Shown here in pieces: positions 16,104-24,088 of a DNA stretch of 64,000 nucleotides. Below the pieces are notes generated by a model, which did not search any database, was not told where the DNA came from, and saw only the letters and a program-made list of their open reading frames with translations. The number at the start of each line of letters is the position of its first letter. The stretch's first letter is position 1. Location of the stretch: NCBI GenBank assembly GCA_902826245.1, contig CADEEA010000003.1, forward strand, positions 1 to 64,000. The letters run 5' to 3'. Origin of the DNA: an uncultured Alphaproteobacteria bacterium (GTDB lineage Bacteria; Pseudomonadota; Alphaproteobacteria; Caulobacterales; Aquidulcibacteraceae). Made by a program: the position numbers and the translations under genes.

Positions 16104-17185
16104 CAGAGCCCCTCTTGCAGCAGCGCCTGCATCTGCTTCTTTGAAAGCTCAGAAAGGCCAAGCCGTTCAAACGTGCGCCCCTCCTGATAAAGGTCTCGCC
16201 CCACGATTGCTGACGCGATCGCGAGAAAACCCGAGGCGATCGGCGTCGGCTGCTTCGCCCATTTGCCGACCGAGACCAGGAAGGAAAGTCCAAGGCGCGT
16301 GTCTTCGAGCATGTAGCGGTGCTCTTTGAGCACGATGTGCTCACGCCAATCGCCGCTATCGGTCAACCGATCATGCGCGGCGCGGCCGTACATCCATTCA
16401 TCACCCGATTTGGCGTAGTGGTCGGCCAACGGGAAGTGTGGGGCCCTGTAGCCCAGGAATTCGCGGAGCGCGATGCGTTCACCGTCAAGTTGATCGGTGA
16501 CGCGACGTATCGCGGGCTGAGTACCCTCATTGTGGATATCCCAACGCTCGAAATGCTCGAGCGGGCCAGCGTTCATCATGATGAGCGGCGGATGGATGAT
16601 CGGGCCAGCGTTCATCAACGCGCCCGACAATGCGTCCTCGCACGGTTCGATCGACGGATATAACTCCGAGAGCAGCCTTAGCGCCCGATCCCCGTTGCGC
16701 GCCGGCAAACACCCAGTGGGCAGGCGCTTGCCATAGGCTGAAATCACCACGCGCGCTGGCCCGTGTTTGCGCGTGAGATAAGGCAAGGTGCCAGTCTCGG
16801 CGAAGGTCACATCGGCGGTGTTTCCCGCATCGCGTGCCGCTTTGAGGAAAACATAACTGCCGAACGTACCCGGCGGCAGAAACACAACCTGCCCATCGCG
16901 CCAATACTGCGCAGTCTCGCGAGCGAGCGCTTCATGCGTGGTCGAGGGCAGCGGAATGACGATCGCCTGCGCGCCGTCGATCGCCTGGCCCAGATCACTC
17001 GTCGGCAGCGCAATCGGTACATCGCGCTCGCCTTTGTGATCTTGCAAAGTTATTGCGCGCTTCTCCATTACGGGAGCGAATGCGTCAGCATCGCGCCTCC
17101 AGAAGCGGACCCGACAGCCCTTCTCGCTTAGCTCTGCGGCGGCAGCGTAGCAGCCGTGCCCACCTCCCAAAACCGCGACCTCCAT
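16103..17185 (-). CDS. NAD/NADP octopine/nopaline dehydrogenase family protein
   Basis: 360 residues. N-terminal dinucleotide fold VAVLGGGHGCYAAAAELSEKG, and the C-terminal opine dehydrogenase domain with NAGPIIHPPLIMMNAG and WDIHNEG, where the His residues match the catalytic region of the family. Opine dehydrogenases condense an amino acid and a 2-oxoacid reductively or run the reverse. It is the first gene of the three-gene set with a 3-hydroxyacyl-CoA dehydrogenase and RidA. The substrate is unknown; oxidative cleavage of an N-carboxyalkyl amino acid is one possibility. The 89 bp upstream of it hold no gene. Confidence 0.85.
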   Translation of the reverse strand: MEVAVLGGGHGCYAAAAELSEKGCRVRFWRRDADAFAPVMEKRAITLQDHKGERDVPIALPTSDLGQAIDGAQAIVIPLPSTTHEALARETAQYWRDGQVVFLPPGTFGSYVFLKAARDAGNTADVTFAETGTLPYLTRKHGPARVVISAYGKRLPTGCLPARNGDRALRLLSELYPSIEPCEDALSGALMNAGPIIHPPLIMMNAGPLEHFERWDIHNEGTQPAIRRVTDQLDGERIALREFLGYRAPHFPLADHYAKSGDEWMYGRAAHDRLTDSGDWREHIVLKEHRYMLEDTRLGLSFLVSVGKWAKQPTPIASGFLAIASAIVGRDLYQEGRTFERLGLSELSKKQMQALLQEGL

Positions 17186-17274
17186 GCCTCGTCCTCCCTT
17201 GCAGCGAAGTCCGGTCTAGTGCAGCCACGCGCTCCTGATTTATGGCAATTCATCAAATCGCTTTGCACGCGCAC

Positions 17275-18714
17275 CTAGAGGCCAAAAAAGCCAACGAAAC
17301 GCGAGTCCGGATCATAACGCTCGCGCACGGAAGAAAGGCGACGCCAACTCTCTGCATCGAAACTGCGTTCGACAAGGCTGGCGTCGCGCTCGGCATCAAT
17401 CTCGTTGATGTAGTGCCCTGTCGCCGCTGGGCCGATCGCTGCGGCGCAGCGGCGAAGCCAAGCGATGTTCTCCACATCGCGTTCTGTCTCATCCCATGAA
17501 GCATAGAGACCGAGGTAGGTTGAGCCATGCATGCGGCAGGCCGCATCAGGCGTTATCAGATCAGCAGGGCGCATCGAAATCACTGCATGCGACTTCCATG
17601 ACGGCGCCTCCGCAAACGGCGCGGCGAGCGATGCAAGTGCGGCGCGGGGATCGTCGGTCCAAGCACTGTCCACGCCGAAGCGGCCCAGACCAAAGCCGCG
17701 TCGAAAATCCATGCTCTCCACGAATGACTGTTCAAACGTACTACGCTGGTCCTCGAGTTTGAAAACAGCCCCGCCCGGACGCGCCGCCTCCGCGACGCGG
17801 CGCACGCTGCGTTGAGCGTCTGCTGCGTCGCGGCCGAATATGTTCGCGCGTACGGCGCAAACTTTCGCGCCCAAGCCGCGCGCTTCCGGCGGCGCCGTCG
17901 GCGCATGCGCTAGCAACGACAAGAGCTCGCAATTGCCCAAGTTGAGGGCGGTCAGCGCCTCCAACAGCGAAACCGCGGCATCGGTCTGCGTCAACGGAAA
18001 AACGTACATCGACCACCGCAGATCCGTCGGAGCTGGATAGAGCTTCACCTTGAAGCGGGTGACGATTGCGGGAAAGCCGTTGCCGGCGCCTCGGAGCGCC
18101 CAAAACAATTCCGGCTCGTCCTCGGAGTCGATGATGTGCGTTCGCCCATCTGCGGTGATGACTTCGGCAGCCAACACGGAATAGCAGGACATGCCGCCCC
18201 AATTGGTCCAATTAATCCCGAGTCCGCCGCCGATCAAAAATCCGCCCATGCCAAGCGTCGCACAATGCCCGACAGGAAACGCAAACCCCTGCTCCAACAA
18301 TCGCTCTTGGAAATCGCGACTCCACAACGACGGCTCAACCCACGCCGTGCCGGTCGCGGCGTCGATCTCCAGTCCACGCCGGTCCCACAGGTCAATCAGC
18401 ATGGCGCCATCACGCAATTGCGCGCCCCAGATGTGATGGCCGCCCGACTTCACCGCAACCTTGAGGCGTTGGCGCCGCGCGAGTTGAAGGGCTGCCGCGA
18501 TGTCGGCGTTCTGGCGAGGGCGGACGATTATCGCCGGCCTCCTGTCTGGTTTGCGCGCCTGCCAAACCATGGCCTGGCGCCAATCTTCGTACCGCCCATC
18601 TCCGGGCGCCAGCACGGTCCCTTCGACGCGAGGCCCTCTTTCATCGCAACTCGCCAAGAGCGTCGCGGCGCCGCCCGCCATCATGCGCCTACGATCGACC
18701 CGCCACTTCATCAC
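17275..18714 (-). CDS. FAD-linked oxidoreductase, berberine-bridge-enzyme type, exported
   Basis: 479 residues. The start MMKWRVDRRRMMAGGAATLLASC carries a twin-arginine-like motif and a lipobox-like LASC, so it is probably exported folded and may be lipid-anchored. The FAD domain has SGGHH with H93 and GHCATLGMGG with C151, the two positions that bind FAD covalently in bicovalent BBE-like enzymes. The C-terminal BBE segment is RYDPDSRFVGFFGL. Such enzymes oxidise alcohols, sugars or alkaloid-type amines using oxygen. It is separated by 89 bp from the opine dehydrogenase gene and is divergent from the NTF2-like gene. Confidence 0.88.
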   Translation of the reverse strand: MMKWRVDRRRMMAGGAATLLASCDERGPRVEGTVLAPGDGRYEDWRQAMVWQARKPDRRPAIIVRPRQNADIAAALQLARRQRLKVAVKSGGHHIWGAQLRDGAMLIDLWDRRGLEIDAATGTAWVEPSLWSRDFQERLLEQGFAFPVGHCATLGMGGFLIGGGLGINWTNWGGMSCYSVLAAEVITADGRTHIIDSEDEPELFWALRGAGNGFPAIVTRFKVKLYPAPTDLRWSMYVFPLTQTDAAVSLLEALTALNLGNCELLSLLAHAPTAPPEARGLGAKVCAVRANIFGRDAADAQRSVRRVAEAARPGGAVFKLEDQRSTFEQSFVESMDFRRGFGLGRFGVDSAWTDDPRAALASLAAPFAEAPSWKSHAVISMRPADLITPDAACRMHGSTYLGLYASWDETERDVENIAWLRRCAAAIGPAATGHYINEIDAERDASLVERSFDAESWRRLSSVRERYDPDSRFVGFFGL

Positions 18715-18871
18715 GGCCTCCGCTAACGCACTCTAACGGCGCAGCCCAAGCGCGCCTATGCGGTGCGCCACAGAAAGTTATTATCCTCTGCTGGGCTGAA
18801 TAGCGAAATGCCACGCACGCATAGGACGCGAACGTTAGTCCAGCTAGGTTCCGATCCGATGGAGGACTCTG

Positions 18872-19351
18872 ATGCATAGAATCGCTCGCAATGCTGCACT
18901 TTCAGGTGTGCTTCTTGTTGTTGCCTGCGCCGCCGGATCAACCGCGCCCGCAGCCAGTCAATTCGAATCCTGGGTGGCTGAACGCTATGTAGCGCCTTTC
19001 CGCGCTGGGGAGGCGGAGCGCTGGGCGGAAGTGTTCGCGGACGACGCCGTGGCGCTACACAACCGCCGCGACGCTGATATCGGCAACGAGGCCATTCTGG
19101 GGTTCGGCCGCCTCGTGGCTGAAACCTTCGAGGTCTCGGAAATGGACGTTCGTGTTGAGGAAGTGCGGGTCAACGGCGACTGGGCGTTCACCCGCGGAAC
19201 CTACACCAACGAATTCCGCTTCCGCGAAACCGGGGAACCTGCTCCGTGGGGACGGGAGATCGGCAAGTTCTTCATGTTATGGGAGCGTCAGGCCGACGGC
19301 GAATGGCGCATCATTGTCGACATGGGCAACAGCGCCGCGCCTACGCAATAA
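18872..19351 (+). CDS. Exported NTF2-like (SnoaL/DUF4440-type) lipoprotein
   Basis: 159 residues. Signal peptide with lipobox (GVLLVVACAAG, Cys19). The remainder matches the NTF2-like cone fold: ERYVAPFRAGEAERWAEVFADDAVALHNRR, then an effector loop and FFMLWERQADGEWRIIVDMGN. Such proteins are isomerases, cyclases or ligand binders; none can be assigned. The promoter must lie in the 157-bp gap shared with the divergent flavoenzyme gene. A strong hairpin follows the stop codon. Confidence 0.75.
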   Translation: MHRIARNAALSGVLLVVACAAGSTAPAASQFESWVAERYVAPFRAGEAERWAEVFADDAVALHNRRDADIGNEAILGFGRLVAETFEVSEMDVRVEEVRVNGDWAFTRGTYTNEFRFRETGEPAPWGREIGKFFMLWERQADGEWRIIVDMGNSAAPTQ

Positions 19352-19354
19352 AAG

Positions 19355-19382
19355 CGGCGCGCGGACCAAGATCCGCGCGCCG
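19355..19382. terminator. Bidirectional terminator hairpin
   Basis: An 11-bp perfect GC-rich stem (CGGCGCGCGGA with TCCGCGCGCCG, loop 6 nt) lies between the convergent NTF2-like gene and the TonB receptor gene. On the minus strand it is followed by CTTTT, so it best serves the receptor gene. Confidence 0.75.
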
Positions 19383-19405
19383 GTTCATTCCATCCTTTAG
19401 ATCGA

Positions 19406-21691
19406 TCAGTTGCTAAACCGAACGGTGAGACCGTAGAACTGCGGCTCGCCGACAAACGCCAGCGTGCTGGCTGTGAAAGCACCAGCGCCATCAATCGGTA
19501 TGCCGAAAGTGGATGTATAATAGCGCTCGTCGAAGCAGTTGCGGCAGAAGATCGACAGCTCCCAGGGGCCTGCGCTGCGCAGACCGACTCTGGCATTGTA
19601 GATCTCATATGCAGCCTGCTCGCCCGACAAGTCTGTGTTAAGCGAGTGTTTGCTGCGGAAGAAAACATCCCCGTGCGCAAACATGGAGTAACCCGACTGG
19701 CCAAGATCCCACTCGTAGGTTGCGCCGAGATTGCCTTGCCAACGCGACGAGAATGCGATGTCGTTTCCCGCCAAAGGCGCGCCCGCATCATCGCCATAGG
19801 TGGCGTTCAGGTAGGTAACGCCGCCGTTGATCTCAAATCCCGGCGACACCAACCATGTTAGTTGGGCCTCAACGCCCTCCGCCGAAGCCGAGCCGACGTT
19901 GCTCACGTCGAATGTGCCGGACGGCGTCAGAACCTGTTGCTGGAGATCGGTGAACTCCGTGCTGAAGACCGCCAAGGCGCCGCGCAGCCTACCGTCTGCG
20001 AACGTCCCCTTGATCCCAATCTCGTAGTGATCAGCACTCTCCTCATCAAAGGTCGGATCTTCAGGCGTCGCGAAAAAGACTGGCCCACCGGGACTAAAGG
20101 CAACTTGCGGGCCGCCGGCATCGCGGATGAGGCTGATCCCACCCGATTTGTAGCCCCTGCTGTAAGTCGCGTAGATGTTAGAGTCGTCGTTCAGAGCATA
20201 AGAAGAGCTCAAAGTTCCGCTTATCGCATCGTTGGAAACGCTGGCGTCAAACGGGAATACAATTGGAAGCGGGAACGTCGCGGGCTGATCGAACACGCCG
20301 CTGCCATCCTTCTCGTCCTCGGTGTAGCGCAACCCTGCGGTGAACGAGAGCCTATCCGTGGCTTGGTAAGTTCCGTGGGCAAACAACGCCGCGCTCTCGC
20401 CGTGTTGCTCAAAAGTGTCCAAGAACGCGCGCTGGCGTCCCAAATACCCAAAGAAGAAACCAGGCAAAGTTGACGCGATTTGGTCAGACCAAATGAACTC
20501 GTTCGTCCTGCCAATATCCTCGTCGGAAAAATATGCACCGAGGATCCAATCCAGCGCTCCCGCGCCTTCGCCAGTACTGCCAGCGAGGCGAAACTCTTGG
20601 GTGAAGGTGGAGATATCGACGCCTTGATTTGTATCAATGACCTGGACACCAATAAAGTCGTTGTCGCCATTGAAGAAATCGCTGAACTCTCGATAGCTTG
20701 TGATTGAGGTCAGGGTGACGCGGCCGAAGTCGATGTTCACTTCGCCAGAGAAACCCCAATCCTCCACCGTGTAGCTTGGCGGGAGGTTGTTGCATGCGAC
20801 GATGCCATCGGGATCGACGGGCTCGGGCACACACGAGCCTACCGCGTTCGCAAGCGTGACGTTGCCCGGCGTCACTGCCGGATCATTGAAGATTCGGATC
20901 GGCATGACGGTATTTTCGTCCGCCTCGCCGTAATCGACCATTAGCCTGATGGAGACTGCGTCCGTTGGCTCAATCAAAGCTTGACCGCGCACCATCCAGC
21001 GACCGCGATTTGCGTAGGAGTCGCCGCTGCCCGGGTCATCGATGTAGCCGTCGCCGTACGACGTATATGCCGACAATCGGAACGCGGCTGTGTCGGAAGC
21101 GACGAAATTGCCGGTCGCTTGTGCCGTGAGTTGATTCCAATTGTTGTAGTCGGCCTGCGCCGAAAAGCTGTTCTCATGCTGTGGCGCACGCGTGACCATA
21201 TTGATCACGCCCGCAGTCGTGTTGCGGCCGAAAAGAGTGCCTTGCGGGCCCGCCAGCACTTCAACTCGCTCCATGTCCAGGAAGTCGGAGGTCGCCGCGA
21301 GGCCAGAACGCGCCCGATACACGCCGTCGATGAACGTACCGACCGAGGACTCGAAACCGAGATTGAAAACCGACGTGCCCAAACCACGAATGGAGAACGA
21401 GGCCCCTGCAGACGGCGGATTCACCGTTCGGATGTCGAGCGATGGAATCTGCGCGCGAAGGCTGAAGACGTCGGTTACAGTCGCATTCTGAAGTTGTTCG
21501 GCACCGACGACACTGACCGAGAATGGAACGTCCTCAAAGGACTGCTCTCGCCGCTGGGCCGTAACCACCAGTTCATCTAGCGATCCGTTGTCCTCGGTCT
21601 GAGCCCAGGCGCCTGGCGCCGCGAGCGCCGAAACGGAGGTTAGAAGGGCACCTAGCCCAAGGCGAATGTGATTTCCTGATTTCGCGCCCAT
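19406..21691 (-). CDS. TonB-dependent outer-membrane receptor
   Basis: 761 residues. Signal peptide ending PGAWAQ. TonB box-like LDELVVTAQRR, plug domain with PSAGASFSIRGLG and VEVLAGPQGTLFGRNTTAGVINMVTRAP, then a long beta-barrel ending with aromatic GLTVRFSN, as needed for outer-membrane assembly. Receptors of this subfamily import bulky hydrophobic or plant-derived compounds in Caulobacterales and sphingomonads. It lies beside the catabolic gene blocks, so uptake of their substrate is plausible. No siderophore-type genes adjoin it. Confidence 0.95.
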   Translation of the reverse strand: MGAKSGNHIRLGLGALLTSVSALAAPGAWAQTEDNGSLDELVVTAQRREQSFEDVPFSVSVVGAEQLQNATVTDVFSLRAQIPSLDIRTVNPPSAGASFSIRGLGTSVFNLGFESSVGTFIDGVYRARSGLAATSDFLDMERVEVLAGPQGTLFGRNTTAGVINMVTRAPQHENSFSAQADYNNWNQLTAQATGNFVASDTAAFRLSAYTSYGDGYIDDPGSGDSYANRGRWMVRGQALIEPTDAVSIRLMVDYGEADENTVMPIRIFNDPAVTPGNVTLANAVGSCVPEPVDPDGIVACNNLPPSYTVEDWGFSGEVNIDFGRVTLTSITSYREFSDFFNGDNDFIGVQVIDTNQGVDISTFTQEFRLAGSTGEGAGALDWILGAYFSDEDIGRTNEFIWSDQIASTLPGFFFGYLGRQRAFLDTFEQHGESAALFAHGTYQATDRLSFTAGLRYTEDEKDGSGVFDQPATFPLPIVFPFDASVSNDAISGTLSSSYALNDDSNIYATYSRGYKSGGISLIRDAGGPQVAFSPGGPVFFATPEDPTFDEESADHYEIGIKGTFADGRLRGALAVFSTEFTDLQQQVLTPSGTFDVSNVGSASAEGVEAQLTWLVSPGFEINGGVTYLNATYGDDAGAPLAGNDIAFSSRWQGNLGATYEWDLGQSGYSMFAHGDVFFRSKHSLNTDLSGEQAAYEIYNARVGLRSAGPWELSIFCRNCFDERYYTSTFGIPIDGAGAFTASTLAFVGEPQFYGLTVRFSN

Positions 21692-21875
21692 TTGCTTATT
21701 CCCTCCCCGACAAGAGTCGCTTCGCGCTCCTTTATCTTGAGCAGACTAGGCCTCCTGGCCCAAGGCAGCTTATTCAATCTCCATAAACTGCTATGCTCCT
21801 GCGCTCATGCGTTGGTGAAGGGAGGACTTTTCGCTACCCGTTGCGGGAAAACCTCAATGCTGGGGGAACCGAAGA

Positions 21876-22526
21876 ATGCCGCGTGTCACCCTCTCGGCGA
21901 TTGTCGTTTTGCTTGCGGTCGCAGCAGTTTGCGTGGCCCCCGCTCAACAGTTGCGAGTTCAAAACGGGGCCGGCGACGCTACTCGAGCCCTCTACGAACA
22001 GGGTTGCGCTTCGTGCCACGGCGAGACGGCGCATGGCAGCGAAGCCCTGGCTGCGCCGGCATTGGCCGGGCAGGATCGCGCCTACCTTGAAGGGCAACTC
22101 AGCAATTTCGCGCAGCGTCGGCGCGGCGGAGATCCTAGAGATAGCTATGGTTCGCAGATGACGCTTTTCGCGCAGCTACTAAGCGACTCGGACCGGCAAA
22201 ATCTCGCCGCCTATCTCTCGTCCCTACCCGCCACGCAGACGCCCCCAACCATGACTGGCAACGCAGCGCGCGGACGCGAACTCTATGAGTCCTGCGCCGC
22301 CTGCCATGGCCCGTCAGGCGAAGGCGGCGCCGGCCCGCGGCTAACCATGCTTGGCGACTGGTATGTGTACGCGCAACTCCGCAATTATGCAGCGAGCTCG
22401 CGAGGATATCACGAGCAGGACGCCGATGGCCAAAACATGGCGGCGATCGCCGCGACTCTCAATGAAGCGCAATCTCGGGATATCGCCGTCTATCTAAGCT
22501 CACCCAGCAGCGCGCGCGGCGAATAA
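21876..22526 (+). CDS. Dihaem cytochrome c (c4-like)
   Basis: 216 residues. Signal peptide MPRVTLSAIVVLLAVAAVCVAPA. Two haem-binding motifs, CASCH (44-48) and CAACH (140-144), in two repeated class I cytochrome domains (ALAGQDRAYLEGQLSNFAQ and RLTMLGDWYVYAQLRNYA are the matching segments), as in cytochrome c4. It is a periplasmic electron carrier. Its 3' end overlaps the convergent DUF35 gene by 27 bp. It could accept electrons from the GMC- or BBE-type oxidoreductases nearby (inference). Confidence 0.9.
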   Translation: MPRVTLSAIVVLLAVAAVCVAPAQQLRVQNGAGDATRALYEQGCASCHGETAHGSEALAAPALAGQDRAYLEGQLSNFAQRRRGGDPRDSYGSQMTLFAQLLSDSDRQNLAAYLSSLPATQTPPTMTGNAARGRELYESCAACHGPSGEGGAGPRLTMLGDWYVYAQLRNYAASSRGYHEQDADGQNMAAIAATLNEAQSRDIAVYLSSPSSARGE

Positions 22527-22913
22527 TGGTCCATCTTCGTAGATTAGAGAAATAATCTCGACACGAGTTCCAATCGGACATGCGTCGTAGTCAAGCAGCG
22601 AACAAACGAGTCGTACGTCATCGTCCAGATCGATGATCGCTACATCCAAGGGCGCAGGGAATTGCGGCAAGCCTGCGTGAATACGCGTCCGTGAATAAAC
22701 AACCCCGCCCGGCGCAAGTGAGGTCCACTCGGCTTGGGTCGCGCCGCAGGCGCTGCAGGTTTGGCGCGGCGGAAAGCGAATGTCGCCACAAGCGCCGCAG
22801 CGTGTGGTTTCAAGCACGCCTTCGGCCAATTTTTCCCAGAATCGCTTTGAGAACGCGCTTGCTATTGCAGGAAGCGGGCGCTTGCCCGCGCACGATACGC
22901 ACGCCAAGCTCAC
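22500..22913 (-). CDS. Zn-ribbon/OB-fold (DUF35) protein, partner of the thiolase-like protein
   Basis: 137 residues. Zinc ribbon with CGACGDIRFPPRQTCSACG, then an OB fold (GVVYSRTRIHAGLPQF, PLDVAIIDLDDDVRLVCSLLD). DUF35 proteins form complexes with cysteine-less thiolase-like enzymes, for example ChsH2-DUF35 with the steroid side-chain aldolase Ltp2. The gene overlaps the thiolase-like gene by 4 bp (22910-22913), the classical arrangement. It is co-transcribed with an acyl-CoA synthetase and an AcuI-like reductase. Confidence 0.88.
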   Translation of the reverse strand: MSLACVSCAGKRPLPAIASAFSKRFWEKLAEGVLETTRCGACGDIRFPPRQTCSACGATQAEWTSLAPGGVVYSRTRIHAGLPQFPAPLDVAIIDLDDDVRLVCSLLDYDACPIGTRVEIISLIYEDGPLFAARAAG

Positions 22914-24088
22914 GCCGCCTCCAATACGTGCACCAAGGCGGCGTTGTAGTTGCCCAACTCACAGGCATGCAAACCGACGCGTGCATCCGCAACCTGACGC
23001 CCCCCAGCTTTGCCGGCCAATTGCTCATAGAGTTCCAGCACCCCGTAGAGCCCGGTGAGGCTTGGTGGATGACCACGCGCCAAACAGCCCCCCGATGTAT
23101 TAATCGGCGATCGCCCTTGTGGCGTGGTTTCACCCTCGCGTGCGGCAATGGCGCCTCTACCGCGTGGGAAAAGCCCGATGGCTTCGCTCGCCAGCACTTC
23201 GGTAATCGTGCATGGCGCATAGAGCTCGCAAACATCTACATCCGCCAGCACAATCCCAGCCTCCGCCAAGGCAGTGTCAGCAGCGCGCCGCACCGCTGGA
23301 AAGCTGGTTATGTCATGCGGGCGCCCGCCAATCTGGTGATACCCCTCGTGGAAAAAGCCACGGCCGAGCACGCGCGCCGCCGGTCCCCGCGGCCGCGCCG
23401 CTAACACCAGACAAATCGCGCCGTCCGCGATGCCCGGAACCTCCAAACGCCCCAATGGCTCCACAATGGGCCGCTGGCGGAGCACATCTTCCACTGTGAC
23501 GGGCTCCCGATGGAGAGCCAAAGGATTGTGCACCGACGCCAATCGACTCTTGACCGCCACATGCGCGACCGTTTGACGGTCCACGCCAGTCTCGTGGCAA
23601 TAGCGCGCCATATCGAACGCATACCAAGATATCGGTGTCAGCCCGATCGACGATTGAAACTCGACATCACCAACTGCGCGCACGGAATGATCCATGATCG
23701 TCGCGAAATCTGCGTTGGTCGAATACGCTACGCCCAGCGCTAGTGCGACATCGGCCCGCCCCAAGGCGACGTCCGACACCGCCTGATCGAAGGCAAGTCC
23801 GCCGGTCAAACCGAGTGCGTCCACCTCCCCGATCTGTCCTCTGCAGGCCAAACCGAGCCTTGCGGCCATAAAAGTCGAGAAACCTAGTTGTCGTGTCGCC
23901 GGCGTAGGCGCTGTGAAGATGGCTGTATCGACCTCACGGGCGCTTAGACCTGCATTAGCCAGTGCTTGAAACACGAGCGGAGCAAGCACTTCGTGTTCAG
24001 CCTTGCCCGCTTCTCCGCTGCGCGGCGCGATGCGCCCCACTGGCGCTGCACTCGCCGCAACAACGAATACATCCCGCCCTGCGTTCAC
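22910..24088 (-). CDS. Thiolase-like lipid-transfer-protein family (probable acyl-CoA aldolase)
   Basis: 392 residues of thiolase fold (SCP-x/lipid-transfer-protein group). The position of the usual nucleophilic cysteine reads ALGLTGGLAFDQAV, with no Cys. The C-terminal half has VDVCELYAPCTITEVLASE and NTSGGCLARGHPPSLTG. This pattern, plus the DUF35 partner, fits Ltp2-type retro-aldolases that split a 3-hydroxyacyl-CoA into a ketone or aldehyde and a short acyl-CoA, rather than a thiolytic thiolase. It overlaps both neighbours by 4 bp. Confidence 0.82.
   Translation of the reverse strand: MNAGRDVFVVAASAAPVGRIAPRSGEAGKAEHEVLAPLVFQALANAGLSAREVDTAIFTAPTPATRQLGFSTFMAARLGLACRGQIGEVDALGLTGGLAFDQAVSDVALGRADVALALGVAYSTNADFATIMDHSVRAVGDVEFQSSIGLTPISWYAFDMARYCHETGVDRQTVAHVAVKSRLASVHNPLALHREPVTVEDVLRQRPIVEPLGRLEVPGIADGAICLVLAARPRGPAARVLGRGFFHEGYHQIGGRPHDITSFPAVRRAADTALAEAGIVLADVDVCELYAPCTITEVLASEAIGLFPRGRGAIAAREGETTPQGRSPINTSGGCLARGHPPSLTGLYGVLELYEQLAGKAGGRQVADARVGLHACELGNYNAALVHVLEAA

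Noticed and set aside
18755..18765. Copy of the palindrome core found upstream of iorA as a proven shared operator
   Set aside because: Only 11 bp are shared and the flanks are not symmetrical here; kept merely as a remark within the operator finding.
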